The position numbers were made by a program, and so were the translations under genes. From the NCBI GenBank assembly GCA_022495005.1, contig JAGYXB010000559.1, positions 2,604,001-2,668,000 on the forward strand: DNA of 64,000 bases, in the 5' to 3' direction. Positions 22,158 through 33,883 of the stretch are shown here, piece by piece. This stretch comes from Rhyacophila brunnea (Eukaryota; Arthropoda; Insecta; Trichoptera; Rhyacophilidae). How positions within the stretch are numbered: the stretch's first letter is position 1; the number at the start of each line of letters is the position of its first letter. Under the pieces are notes generated by a model. That model saw only the letters and a list, made by a program, of their open reading frames with translations. It was not told the DNA's origin and searched no databases.

Positions 22158-23930
22158 ATGTATTATATTAATGATTTAACAGTTTATAGAATGGCGTAGT
22201 CTTAAAAGATGAAACGTATCTTGATTTAATAAATAAAAGCTTATTAAATTTTAAAATGTTTTGTTAGGAAAATCCCCTTTCAGCCTATAGAATCATCTTT
22301 CCTGTGATAGGCAGATAGATACTCGACTATAATAAGGAACTAACCAAAGGAATTTAAAACGTGTAACATGAATATTCAATATCAAATATTCATTCAGTGC
22401 TAATGAATTTCTCACATAATCATAAATTAAAAAGTCAAACAGGACGTAAATATAATTTCCCGGTTATTGGCGAGTCGAAAATTTGCGCAAAGTTAAAACG
22501 TAATCATTGGGCTTTTATTGCTGCAAGGTGCTAATTTGGCCCAAAGTTCTGCGGTTTAAGTGTTTTCGACCCGGCAAAAAAGGATACTTACCAAAATGGC
22601 TTGATGCAATTTCAATGTTACTGTTATCCAACCGAGCCCGCCAGACTCCCGCCTCCGACCGGTTTGCGTTTATTTTTGGCCTTTAGTGCCAAAGTTCCCT
22701 AATGACCTGTCATACACTGAAAGACTTTCTGGAGGACTTGATCTGTAATATTGAAGACAAAATATTCTAATTATTATTATCAAACACAATGGATATTAAA
22801 TGAAGATATGCATTTAGGCTTCCATGTTTTTTTAAAGTGGGATCCTTATACCAACAGAGGCACCTAGCGGAAAAATACTAAACTTGCAATATGAGACATA
22901 TTTTTGATAATCTACAATTTCAACTGTATTAATTAATAAATATGTATCTGAAAACATTTAAAAGATTTTTTTTAAGTCAAAGATAAACTTACAATTGTAA
23001 AAAAAATGTGAATTTGTTGCAGGGTCCCATTTTATTATTACATTATATTTTATGGTCATATTTATTATTAAAATTTAGTTTATTAAGTTTACAATTTTTT
23101 AACATTTAGATTTTTGACTAATTCATCGTTTTATTATTATTTATATTTATTTTAAAAACATTGATTTTTATAAAAATATAAATGTATATAACTTGAAATC
23201 TCTTTTACACTTCTTAAAAACAACATTTTCGACCCTAAGCAATAAAATCCGAATCCGACCGGGCAGTTAACTAAACCAATGCCGCAAGGATCGGCTTACG
23301 TATATGATATTAGTTAAGTATCTCAGTACCTAATTGGTGATTTCGCCGACAACATTGAAAAAGTATCCACGCATATGGTTGAAATTGCATCAAAAAATCC
23401 AAGCTTTTGAAGTCATTACAATAAACAATTTCTTTTGTAGTTTATGAATGCCATACTTGTTTCGGGGATTTTTACGATGGTTTTCAGATTTTTTTCTATT
23501 CTATGCTTAAATAGAACGTAGCGCGAAAAATGTTATATAACGATATAACGAGTAACGCTTATAACGAGCAAATTCAGTCGGTCCCATCTTCTTCGTAATA
23601 ACCATGTTCGACTGATACAATAATATTAAGTATTTACCCACAGAAAACATTAACAAGGTATAAATTCACCTATCGCCATAATTGTACCAACACTTTGATG
23701 ATTGTTTAGGTTAATGGCTTAATAAGGGCCAAGCCATCGCTAAACTCACTGAATATCCTCATATAATATTACAAACGTAACAAAATTATGATACCAATGT
23801 AAATATTAAAAATAACACATTATTATTTAACACGTGTTTAACTGCATACCATATTTTTCGGAATCGTATCTTTTTACAACTACCTCCAGAAGAAAGAATA
23901 GCTTGAAATGTGTTAATACTTTAAAGACTT
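22158..23930. other. No gene recognised; complex block at 22440-22740
   Basis: The segment 22440-22740 is less AT-rich and non-repetitive (for example CCGAGCCCGCCAGACTCCCG at 22632) and differs in texture from its neighbours, as conserved non-coding or exonic host sequence might. No frame gives a recognisable protein. The remainder (22740-23930) is AT-rich with nothing seen. Confidence 0.4.
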
Positions 23931-23934
23931 ATCC

Positions 23935-24085
23935 AAATAAATTGCGGGGAGCGCGGCTCGCGGCCGTTTGAAGTCTCTAGCGGCCGCGGTACAATTGTGA
24001 CCGTTACGCCTGTGCGATTTTTCGTAACGAATCCGCCCGGGAAGTCAAGGCAAAAGCATGTATCCATGCTAAAAATGTAAGTATA
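23935..24085. other. CpG-rich island ending at a splice-donor-like site
   Basis: A compact GC-rich block (GAGCGCGGCTCGCGGCC and GCGGCCGCGG at about 23950-23990) sits in very AT-rich DNA. It is followed by an ATG at 24067 and a consensus donor GTAAGTAT at about 24077. A host promoter and first exon would look like this, but I see no downstream exon, so this is only a candidate. Confidence 0.3.
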
Positions 24086-25632
24086 TCAATATAAAAATCT
24101 CTCATGAAATTTGTGATAGTATAGTCAACTGAAAATTTAAAGAACCGAAGGAATATTTTCACTGTAAGGGAATAATAAACGTCGGTGATTGACTCAAGAG
24201 CATTGAATTACACAAGGCATTGCCGCATCAAGTGTCAAAGGCATCTTACCTGTAATGTCACGGAAGCCATGTTAAGTATATCGGTGTCCAGGTACATCAT
24301 AATAAACTTGATATCTTATTTCGTATTCAGAAAATTTATATCGAAGACGATCAATGCTAATGCAGTGATAATATCTCAACATAATCATACACTACTTTTT
24401 ACTTCTCCTTGGGACTTTTTTTTCGGAAAGCTATCGTATAAGTAGATACTCAAATATTTTTGTAATTACAATACTTATACTTACATTTCTCTTGATTTAT
24501 CTGTCATACACATAAGCTGTAAGAGTTTGCGTCTTTGTTGCGCGATCGTATAAATATAACACTCACGTTTCACTCATGGATGCCGCACTTAATTGTTTTG
24601 TCTTCTTATTAATTTATTATGTACCATGCCGTTGCTTTTTCATACAAGGTGGTTCAAAGAGATAATTATATACATCTATTATATTAGTGGTTAAGATATT
24701 AAAAATTTGCTCGAATTTCCACTTCATCACTTCGTCAGTCGTCATATATATGAATTTGCTCACATGCTTTTTATCTAATTGACTAATGAAACTCACACAC
24801 AGGCTTTATCGAAATAGATAGCTGCCTATCAATATTGGTATACAAATCGACGCGTTATTTAGCTATGAATATTGTTACTTTATATTAATGTGCTTATGAT
24901 AAATGTACTGTTAGCTAAATAGTATTATTGAGCTCATCGACAGAAATGTTGATGGGTGGCACTGCCACCTTGTAAATATTTCTAGTTCATAATATTATCA
25001 TAGTTAAATTTATTATTATGTTAAATAATAATACCATTATCGAGATAATGGTTAAAAAAAATCGCCTGCAGCGCTGAAAACGACTTACCTGATCAAATCT
25101 TTAGTGGTAGTGTGTATCAGATATATATAAGTTTTTATTGCATTTGTCCATCTAAGGTAGATAGGTATATCACAAAATAACTCTCACATTTCAATATTTA
25201 CGGAAAATTATCGAATTTTTTCCATGTTATACTGTTCATTGAATCATTATCAGCTTCTTACAGTTGTAGCAGAGTAGTGATATAGTTGCAAAGCCATCAT
25301 TTTTAAGGCTGTTGGCTTAAATTCCAAGTCTGGCTAAAATCACGTCATGTTATGTCTCCAATGTGTGCTTAATTCAGATCATTGATAAGCTAACAATTCT
25401 TTTAACTACCATTCTTCTAACAATCAATAAATATAACCTCCACATGTGGACGACTATATTCTCTGCTTAAAGATAAACATATTAGTCGAATGTATATTTT
25501 TAGGTTCAGGATAAAAAAGGTTGGAAATGTCTGGAACGAATACTAGAATATAATTGACAAATTTGTATAATTAACTATTTCTTTTATTCAACGAATAATT
25601 CACAAGATTAAGGAATGTACCATTCTGATTAT
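24086..25632. other. AT-rich stretch, nothing recognised
   Basis: An 86-codon plus-strand frame at 24185-24445 has no domain and AT-biased composition. No repeats were paired. Confidence 0.5.
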
Positions 25633-25776
25633 TGAACATACATAATTTTGAAAAACACTTTCTGAGAAAATATATTATTATAACCAATAGAAAAAATCCT
25701 TTTGAAAAAAGTAAGCCACCCCGGCAGGGATTCGAACCCTGCATCTCCTGGGTTTACGCTCCGTCCATTGCATGCA
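25633..25776 (-). mobile_element. tRNA-derived SINE, family 2, inverted left arm
   Basis: Minus-strand copy. The head includes a perfect box B (GGTTCGAATCC, plus-strand GGATTCGAACC at about 25728) within a T-arm-like CAGGG...CCCTG stem. The tail runs through CAAAAGGATTTTTTCTATTG to CATAATTTTG. The 5' part with box A is missing. It pairs with the plus-strand copy at 25925-26072, from which it differs at only a few positions. Confidence 0.75.
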
Positions 25777-25924
25777 GTATATATGCGAAGTAATAGGTAT
25801 CTACTTTGATTTAATAAAACAAAAACCGATTGCCAAAGTAGCTTGATTTAGAAGAACGCTGATGAGTAGGTATTAAAAAGGCCAATAGTAAAAATGTGTC
25901 GCAATTAGTATGTCGCCTTGTATC

Positions 25925-26072
25925 ACATAGGTAAATGCAACGGACGGGGCGTAAACCCATGAGATGCAGGGTTCGATTCCCTGCCGGGGTGGCTTACTTT
26001 TTTCAAAAGGATTTTTTCTATTGGTTATAATATATTTTCTCAGAAAGTGTTTTTCAAAATTATGTATGACAT
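25925..26072 (+). mobile_element. tRNA-derived SINE, family 2, inverted right arm
   Basis: Plus-strand copy (GGGCGTAAACCCATGAGATG, box B GGTTCGATTCC, CCGGGGTGGCTTAC, CTATTGGTTATAATATATT, CTCAGAAAGTG). It is head-to-head with the minus copy at 25633-25776 across a spacer of about 150 bp, so the pair forms a potential 140-bp stem. A third, more complete copy lies at 58190-58312. Confidence 0.75.
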
Positions 26073-26698
26073 ATTTTTGGCAACGTGAGATAAATAAAAT
26101 AGACTTTAAAGCATTGTAAGTTTTAAATTGTAATAAATAAATGTATGCATATTATGTTTCAGCTAACAGATATCCATTGGTACATATACACAATATGTCT
26201 AAGTCTCAAAACGCGTTCGATCCCAGTTCATCAACATTGTTTTGTATTGAGATGAGACAGTAAAAAGAGACATCGGTACAAGATGTTATACATAAAGTGG
26301 CTGACAAGGCCGTCGGTATTTTCTCGCGGGAGTCACGCACAAAAAATGGCTCCGGGAGGGTTCGATGACTCCCATTCGATTCATAGCTGTGATTGATCTG
26401 ATCCGTACCCGAAGACACTCTAACAGTTCATAGGATTTATTAACGGTCCCGAAAAGGCCATTTAAATACATGAGAAATAAATTAGCATAAATATGATTCA
26501 ATCTACTGAGTCCTACCTATAAATTAATTCACCACGAGGTGATTTATAAAATCGTATTAATAGTAACATCGTAGTAAGCTTTGTTTATTTGGAATAAATC
26601 ATACGTCTCGCTCCCGATGAGACTTTGTTTGAAAATTTAAATTTTAGTATTTCGTGTATCGCGATTGATCGACGCACGTGTAAAAGGTGGGAATATTT
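26073..26698. other. No gene recognised
   Basis: Two overlapping minus-strand frames of about 70 codons (26206-26501) lack motifs. No repeat was paired. Confidence 0.45.
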
Positions 26699-26762
26699 TT
26701 GAAGTTTTACTTCTTTTGGCGCGTTTGTGAAAACAGATCAGAGGGTATTTTTGGCGTGTGAC
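26699..26762 (-). mobile_element. SINE family 3 tail fragment
   Basis: Shares the blocks ACTTCTTTTGGCGCGTTT and CAGATCAGAG.GTATTTTTGG with 3738-3795, the tail of the SINE at 3738-3905. No tRNA-like head follows, so this is a truncated copy. Confidence 0.55.
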
Positions 26763-27004
26763 GGAAGTTGCGCGCGCCGATGCAACAGATTTTTTTATGA
26801 GACTTGATGTATGAAATCAACATAGGTATTATTAATCAGAAATGACTCCAAATGAATTTATAATACGGACAAATACGTTAACCGCACGGGTTCGGTGGCG
26901 AGTTTAGGGACTTGAATGCCCGAGGTATTGACTGATTTTGAAACCTTCCAAGATAATATACATATCTAGTGAAAATATCAATGTATCTCTTTCCTAGAAT
27001 CCCA
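26763..27004. other. Short non-coding stretch
   Basis: Moderately GC-rich sequence with no recognised feature; GTTCGGTGGCGAGTTTAGGG at 26889 matches nothing else here. Confidence 0.4.
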
Positions 27005-27200
27005 CCGCATACCTTACTTACTTCACCCTGTCACGCCTCAGTGTTGGAACATATGACGCAAGGTCGCGCCACTTCCCTCGGTCTTTCGCGACGTCTCCCA
27101 ACATGTGAGAGCTGCAGCTCGTAGGTCACTTTTGTAGCACCACTGCAGGGTGAAGGAGAGTCGGCCATGGTGACAGGACCCTTGAGTTTGTGCCACTATG
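27005..27200 (-). pseudogene. RTE-like LINE 3' remnant
   Basis: On the minus strand, about 27115-27022 reads MLGDVAKDRGKWRDLASYVP and then TLRRDRVK before a stop. This matches the C-terminal pattern of RTE-type LINE proteins (L..VA.DR..WR.LA). The sequence then runs into GTAAGTAAGG, a short tetranucleotide-like tail typical of RTE 3' ends. Everything upstream of about 27150 is lost or unreadable. The 67-codon frame recorded on this strand at 27038-27241 is in a different phase. Confidence 0.5.
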
Positions 27201-27274
27201 CCCCTAAAAATATTAAATATTAAAGATGGCAGTGATGACACATAATGACATTACTACCTAGTTTATATTTTTCA

Positions 27275-27500
27275 TCCACGGTGACCGCGCGGCTTAAGCG
27301 TTGGACTATCACGCCGTGGGTCTCAGGTTCGAATCCTGGGTCTGGCAAGTACACATATTGTTTTTCAATTTGTGTGTGAGTCAGGGTATGGACCTAATAG
27401 GTTGAGCAAGTGGCTGACATCCATTTCTCGTAAAAAACAAAATCTGTTAATACAAACCTCTACTCTGTGGAGGCCCATATGATCCTATTAGGATCGGATA
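27275..27500 (+). mobile_element. tRNA-derived SINE, family 1, copy 4
   Basis: The best preserved copy. The head reads CCACGGTGACCGCGCGGC, box B GGTTCGAATCC is perfect at about 27327, and all tail blocks are present through GGATCGGAT. It is highly similar to copy 1 at 9320 over its length, so it is a good consensus representative. Confidence 0.87.
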
Positions 27501-28510
27501 TGGTCGGAAAATATTTTGTATACCTATAAATAGGCATGATCTGTTTGAGTGGTTATGTTATATACACATTTGATGTTTTGATAAGTTGCAGGGATTTTGA
27601 TATGCATTGGATAATATTTAATACTGAAATTGGGATAAATACGCATTTTTAAGAATTGTATAACTTTATAATTTATTGTTTGATTGGTTTGAACTGTTTA
27701 AAGGCCCCTTTTTATATCTTCTGACGAATCTATTGCGTCATCTGCTTCAACGGCTGCTGCATGATTTAAATATAGAGTCACACATTTTAGAAGGTAATAA
27801 ATAATGAAAAATATAATTTATTCAGTCAAGATAAGTGAGCCAAATTATATTATCGAGAAATAGTTTTCAATAATGACGCATAAAGAGCCTTGATCTATGA
27901 CAGCTTGCTCAGCTATGTGGATGGAAGAAAGTCGTATACTGGTTTAGATTTCACCGTCATACCCATGTCATACTAACATTGGGTATGTATGTTAAAAGCA
28001 TATGTGATCTTGGTTTACGACTTATTTGCGGCAGAATTGATCGTCTGGGTCTATAATCTGATGGAATGTATAGACAGAAGCGCATCAAGCGGGGTGTTAG
28101 AGGTGCGCAACACCCGGGTGGCAGAATTTAGGAGGCGGCAAAAGTCCGATTTTTTTTCTTAATAATATTAAAAAATATGTTCTATTATGCTTTCATAAAT
28201 GATGCTTCCGTGTTCCATGGATTTTACGACACCTCACATTTTAATTCTAAAATTTTAATTAATTAATAAACGAATACTATGACATAATTTTTGTTATATT
28301 ATACTTTGATGACAATACAATAATTGTTTCAACTTTTCCTTGAATTCTGTCATATTTCTGCCATTTTTGTTTTTATTTGGGGGAGCGGCAATTTTGGGCT
28401 GACATCCGGGCGAGAGCCTATTTCTAGGTAGTACTAAGTTTTTCTAGGTTAAGACAAAAAAACAAAAAGCTTATTGATATCGTCATAATATTGTCTATGT
28501 TATTGAATTT
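27501..28510. other. No gene recognised
   Basis: AT-rich with two GC-richer spots at 28085-28150 and 28378-28425 (GGGGGAGCGGCAATTTTGGG, ACATCCGGGCGAGAG). These resemble the G-rich interiors of family F elements in style, but I could not align them. No coding frame. Confidence 0.4.
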
Positions 28511-28512
28511 TA

Positions 28513-28656
28513 GGTAAATCAGTATACAGTAGCATCATAGGTCTCGTGGGTGTATTTGATTTTATTGTTTGCTGCAATGCATATGTCAATGCTAGCGAAT
28601 AACTGTACCTAAGCCACTTTTTCTATACCCTTGGTTCTACTGTATACTGCTTTACC
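28513..28656. mobile_element. 144-bp TA-flanked MITE
   Basis: Left terminus GGTAAATCAGTATACAGTAG and complemented right terminus GGTAAAGCAGTATACAGTAG match at 19 of 20 bases. TA sits on both sides (28511-28512, 28657-28658), as for Tc1/mariner-type elements. It is too short to encode anything. Confidence 0.75.
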
Positions 28657-28659
28657 TAT

Positions 28660-28932
28660 ATTATTAAATTTAAAATGTTCTCACCATTGTAGTATTATTT
28701 TCCTGGAATTATTTTCATGGTGGAATAAAACAGTGGTCAAATGTTTGTGGTCAGAACTATCTAATACAGAGTAGGTATATATATACCAATAGTTTTTATT
28801 GTATGATAAAAGGATTACGATATAATTATTTCGATAATCATTCGTCATTTTTTGATTACTCGTACTTGTAATGGTTTGTAATATGTAGTATTATAATATA
28901 TCTCTTACTAGTTAATTATAATTATACATTAG
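28660..28932. other. Short AT-rich stretch, nothing recognised
   Basis: No coding frame or repeat was found. Confidence 0.5.
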
Positions 28933-29589
28933 TTAAGGGGGACATGCTCAGCGTGTCGTGATCCTGAACATACCTTAAATGTTGTAGATAATCTATTTAT
29001 ATAATGTTCAAACACGCGCGTTAACATAATTTTACTCCCAGCTTTAATTATAGTTAGTCAATGTATGGCTACGGCCATATGTTGTAGCTTAACCACTGGG
29101 GAATGCCAAAAGAAATGGCGTATTTCAAAAAAACACTACCTTATTCTTAAGTCAATAATTATTATAAAGCAATCATTATTCGTAAGATGTTTTGACACTT
29201 GAATGGTCAAAGACTTATAATTAGTATCTTTAGAATTATCTTCAAATGTGTATCTTGCCCATTTTTTGAATAATAAAATGCCTAATTCTTGTCAAATTTG
29301 GGATCACAGAGATTATCAATATATTTTTTTATCGTAAATATTTCACTATAATAATGTCGATATAAATTATACTGATGGTTTTATAAATGCGTTTAAAAAT
29401 GAATAAATTAAAAAAATCTTAACACCACTGCACATTTATGTACTGAAATATGACTATATTCTAAAACATTAGAGCGAGAGGTTTAAAAGAATACTACGAG
29501 TATTTTATGTAATAAAAATACTTTATGCAGTCATCAAATGTTTAAAATAAATATAACGGATAATAAGGCTTCAAAATTATATAAATATA

Positions 29590-31467
29590 CTAGCTGACCC
29601 GGCAAACGTTGTTCTGCCATATAAATTATTTCTAGTGAATATTTTGGTTATTAAATAAAAAATAACGAATGTATCGTAAGTGTGTGGGGATGGGATCCAT
29701 GACAGAAAGAGGAATAGAGCGCTGTAGACGATGACCGCCGATAAAAACAAAAAAACATCAACCATTCATTTTCTCAATTCAAAATGAGTAATGATGTTCA
29801 TAATGAATGAATTACCTGTGACAGGATCTCGTTGTTTACTATTTATGCAATATCAGTCTTGTCCCTTCCAGAAAATTAGCGGATATTGGAGAGCGTCGTA
29901 TGAACGGTGTGTGTCAGCGATGAACTCCAGATTATTGTTTCTTCTTCGAATCACGAATTCTCGCGTCGATGTGCGGTCGCCAACCATGATTCCAGCAATT
30001 TCGTCAACAACAGTCGCATTGAATCGACGTACGTGCTCTCCAGCTGGTGTTTTATCAGGATTGATGACAATAGCGTGATTGTCACTTTGCAATTCGTGCA
30101 TGTGTGCTTTGAAGAATTTCAATAATTCATTGTGCTCATTCAACAGGGCGTCCAGTTCGCCGACGATGCGCCTGGCATTAGGCGAATTGAGGCTATTGTA
30201 GCCGCAACGTGATGACACATGATTGATGTTCTCACCGCCGCGCCCATGAAGTAGATTTGTAAAAATGTATGTGGTTCGTTTGGCATTGGCAGCAATGAGC
30301 CTACTTTGTGGTATACTTGATCTTTGATTTTGAACGTAAAATGGAATTGTTGACCATTTGCCGCAGTATTGTGAACTATTTCTGTTGCTCCGGACGAAGT
30401 CATTTGGAAGCATGAATTGAATGTGCGAATGGACTTCAGGAACAGGTTTGAATCTGGAACCGTGCCGATGAGCAAGCCGTTCAATGGTTCTGGTGGTATC
30501 TCAATTTCTGGTAGTTGCACTTTTCCTGATGCGCAACACATCCCGGCTGACTCATGTTTGAATTTGAGCGCATGACAATGGGGACATTCTTTGTCCATAG
30601 CACCAATCAGCACTTTTGGATGAGCGGAATATTCAATATCTGGCTCGTACTCGAATGCGAGACGAAGGAACGAAACGGACGTAAATGTTCGATGTACTTG
30701 TTGGCGTTGTCGGTCATTTGATCTGCGTGTGTTTACTACGAACTGGCGCGCTTGGCTCCGTTCCAATTGTCGCTGTTGATTTTGTTCCGCTCGTGCCTCT
30801 TGTGATTGAGATGTACGCAATTGCGACATGCTTACACGCACGTTTTTGTTATCTTGATGGATTTGTTCGTCTGTTCTTTCTGCTCTACTATTTCGCATGT
30901 TTGTTGCTTAATTCGTTCGACGGCCCAAATGCCCCCCCTTGCGTCTTGCTTGCATTGTGCACTGTAATACACGCACATAAAAATAGATAAATTAAAATAA
31001 ATCGTACAAAATTTTGCACGCACTACGTTGTGATATGCCGAATGAAATGTCAAAATGACGCGACGCTTCTCTTGAATTCTCCTCGGACGTAGCGCCATCT
31101 GTCATTCAACAACATAAATAATTTCGTTCTGTTTGAAATACGAACGACGGTTAAATTTGTTCATACAAAAATAATAAAATCGCGATTAAAAATGGGAGGG
31201 TAAAGGTAGGAAGGTTAAATTTTGGGGTTATATGTTTTTTTTTATGCCAAATAATAAAAAAAATACAAAAAAAAAATTGTCAAAAAAATAAAAGAAAAAT
31301 TTTCTGGATAGAGATACTCTAATCACCTAGCAGTATGAAATATACTTGTTGACCTATTCTCATATCTAACAAATATACATAAAAAAATTCATAAAAATCG
31401 GTCGAGCCATTTCGGAGGAGTTCGACCACAAACATCGTGACACGAGATTGTTATATATATATAGAGA
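29590..31467 (-). mobile_element. Non-autonomous Helitron (minus strand)
   Basis: Read on the minus strand it begins with TCTCTATATATATA (5' TC at 31467-31466) preceded by A. It ends GGCAGAACAACGTTTGCCGG then GTCAGCTAG, with 3' CTAG at 29593-29590 followed by T. Helitrons start with TC, end in CTRR near a small hairpin, and insert between A and T without target duplication, as seen here. The subterminal phrase ATTTCGGAGGAGTTCGA-type (plus strand 31411-31427) is common in arthropod Helitrons. At 1878 bp it retains part of the N-terminal coding region of the Rep-helicase protein but not the replication-initiator or helicase motifs. Confidence 0.88.
29853..30898 (-). pseudogene. Helitron Rep-helicase N-terminal fragment, frameshifted and truncated
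   Basis: The first frame (30898-30140) has a basic, glutamine-rich N-terminus and then a zinc-finger-like CPHCHALKFKHESAGMCCAS (residues about 105-124). The following segments LPEIEIPPEPL and NSCFQMTSSGA are hallmarks of the region preceding the Helitron helicase-like domain. Coding similarity then moves to a second frame (ending 29853). There it continues through NARRIVGELDALLNEHNELL, INPDKTPAGEHVRRFNATVV and HRSYDALQYPLIFWKGQD, where the protein breaks off. At least one frameshift lies at about 30240-30290. The HUH nuclease and SF1 helicase domains are deleted, so this copy cannot move itself. Confidence 0.8.
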
Positions 31468-31559
31468 TTATATACAACGTTAAAGGTATATCCAGGATCA
31501 TGATTTTAAAATAGAAAAAAAGCTCCATTTTGACCCACGCTGAGCACGTCCGTCCCTAA

Positions 31560-32835
31560 TCTGATATGACGTATCACTGGACTGTAAAATATTATGCAAT
31601 CAGGGAACATAACAATAATGGGAAGCGGGTTACCTTTTAGGGAACTCTGTAACAAGGTTTAATTAAATCTAGACTGTATAGAAATATGTGATTATCTTAA
31701 ATAAATACTACGTCAATCGCTGTCTATATTATAATATTATCCATTATAGTTGTCGCACGAAATGCGCAAATATTGATAATATTTTACGGCCCCACTATCT
31801 ATTTCTAGCATTGTATGGCCTGTCATAAAATAATTAACTGAATTTGGCTTCAAATCCTTGATCCATGATGACTTTCTTTTATATATACATCTTGTTCTGT
31901 GGATCCGACCTTCTGCTTGGAACGTTTAAGGAACTATAAATTAGTTTTATATACTATGAAGGCATTTTTGATAGCGCATAATATAGTTTATACATAATGA
32001 TATGAAGGAGTGCATATTGAGAGGATTGGTTTTACTGTATATATATATATAATATCGGGGAAGTCGAATATTATTTCATACGAGATATATGGCAACGATG
32101 TTTATGGAAGTAACAAAAACATAATATGTTAAAGTTTATCTAATAATTATCAAGATGTGGCGAACCACAGAACAGATAATACATAGAATACCGATAGGCT
32201 ATATTCAATACGCCACATGTTGATGCAGGCTTTTGAATGTGTGAGAGTGTCCTACGAAAATGAAGCACGCATTATGCACGTGCAATAGTGTGTGTGTAAT
32301 ACACCAACATCAAATGAGCGTAAATGCATAAACCGAGAGCAGTTTTCAGTATTCGACGTAAAACGTATTCTTGACACGTGTGTGAGTTTAACCCGGATTC
32401 TTCCTTACTCGAATCGGTTACCTGATATCACCTTACCCGTTATGTATTTCAGTTCTCATTATTTCTGAGTTCCCTGTGGCGAACACTTAGGGATGCTATG
32501 GATATTAGGGATGAAATTCTATTTATATACCTTATGGACTTTATGTCTGAGTTATGAATTTACCTTCATGCTACACGGGGTGAAGACAACTGTACTTTTT
32601 CGTTTTACCGAAATTCGTAAAATACTTATTTTGTTTGTCTGACAGATATAAATGCGATTGTCTCATTTCAAAGTTACAAATATGTTATAACGAGTTGTCT
32701 CTCAAGTCTGCCAATTACAGAATTTTTGATAGAGGATTTAGGGATTTATAACGTTAATTAGTATCAATACATGTGCGTATATGTACAATCTGAGACAGTA
32801 GACTTGATACAGTACATATTTACTCAGTGTTATAT
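31560..32835. other. AT-rich stretch, nothing recognised
   Basis: No coding frame of interest and no paired repeat was found. Confidence 0.5.
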
Positions 32836-32863
32836 AAATATATATATATATATAGACGGAAGC

Positions 32864-33396
32864 ATGCACGATGAAATTGCTCGAAGAACAAAGCTGGGAT
32901 GGAGTGCTTTCAGACGTCTGAATAGTATCTTCATGAGTGACCTACCATTATGTCTTAAGCATAGGGTGTTCAACAAAGGTGTGCTACCCATGCTCACGTA
33001 TAGCTGTGAGACGTGGACCCTCAACACGAGATGTCCAAAGGCTAAGAGTCACACAGCGAGACATGGAGAGGTGTATATTGGGCATCACGCGAAAGGATCG
33101 TAAGAGAAACGAATGGGTTAGGAAGCAGACAGGAGTACGCGATGTAATAGACGTTGCCAAACAGTTGAAGTAGAGATGGGCGGGGAACATTGCTCGCCGA
33201 AAGGACGGCCGCTGGACAAATGCTGTCATCCAGTGGCACGAAACGGCCACAGGGTCGCCCTAAAAGCCGCTGGATTGACGAACTGGTAAAGTTTGGCGGA
33301 AATACGTGGCAGCGAATGACACGGATTGAGAGAGTTGGAAGAAGCTTGGGGAGGCCTTCATCCAGTAGGGGATTGACCCCGGCTGATGATGATGAT
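32864..33396 (+). pseudogene. RTE-like LINE reverse transcriptase C-terminal fragment
   Basis: Plus-strand sequence begins DGSMHDEIARRTKLGWSAF and continues through DLPLCLKHRVFNKGVLPMLTY and CETWTLNT. It then changes frame to RDMERCILGITRKDRKRNEW and, after a TAG, again to RWIDELVKFGGNTWQRM. This is the post-palm (thumb and C-terminal) region of RTE-type LINE ORF2. Two frameshifts and one stop make it dead. It ends in a (TGATGA)n tail at about 33382-33396. The flank ATATAAATATA occurs before (32834) and after (33395) the fragment, a likely target duplication, with (TA)n expanded at the 5' junction. Confidence 0.8.
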
Positions 33397-33883
33397 ATAA
33401 ATATAATAGCAAACTTAATTAGTAAAATCTCAGTTAAACTCGAAACAATCTAGGAAAAAATATGTCAGTTGAGTTGTAGAATACATAATTGCTTCTTTAT
33501 TTTTTTTTAACTAAATAAAAGTTACTATGGTATTAAGTTTAATCATTTTTCCAATCAGCGAGAGGTAGAGAAATATTTTCACGTTACAAAAGTTAAATTA
33601 ATACTATCGAACCGTGTCATTTGATATAGAGTAATCTACTGATAGTTTCGCAATAGTTTTAATAAAACACTTTTCTTACAATCTGTTTTGATTGTTATCC
33701 CACGTTGCGTGAAAATAATCAATCAATAAATTCGTGAGAGAGAATTTTGATACGCGTATTGTTGAAAACGTTTTTTTTTTCATCAAAATTAATAGATAAT
33801 AAATACTTCCTCAAAACCACAGAACAGATTTTATTTTACAGCTCATGTATAAGCTTGTAACGCATCTTTTTCATCAACCTCCA
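33397..33883. other. AT-rich stretch between two RTE fragments
   Basis: No gene or repeat was recognised. Confidence 0.5.

Larger units (their letters stand above)
28937..31555. mobile_element. TTAA-flanked element (family A), copy 2, split by a Helitron
   Basis: The left flank is TTAA (28933-28936) followed by GGGGGACATGCTCAGCGTG. The right end, ACCCACGCTGAGCACGTCCG, is followed by CTAA, a one-base change from TTAA. Between 29590 and 31467 it is interrupted by a Helitron. The inner part is in the opposite orientation to copy 1 (the CTTAACACCACTGCACATTT and CATTAGAGCGAGAGG blocks). The left terminal repeat has an internal deletion of about 40 bp after CAGCGTG. No transposase frame. Confidence 0.8.

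Noticed and set aside
29791..30125. Plus-strand frames opposite the Helitron coding region
   Set aside because: They are antisense shadows of the recognisable minus-strand Rep-helicase fragment.
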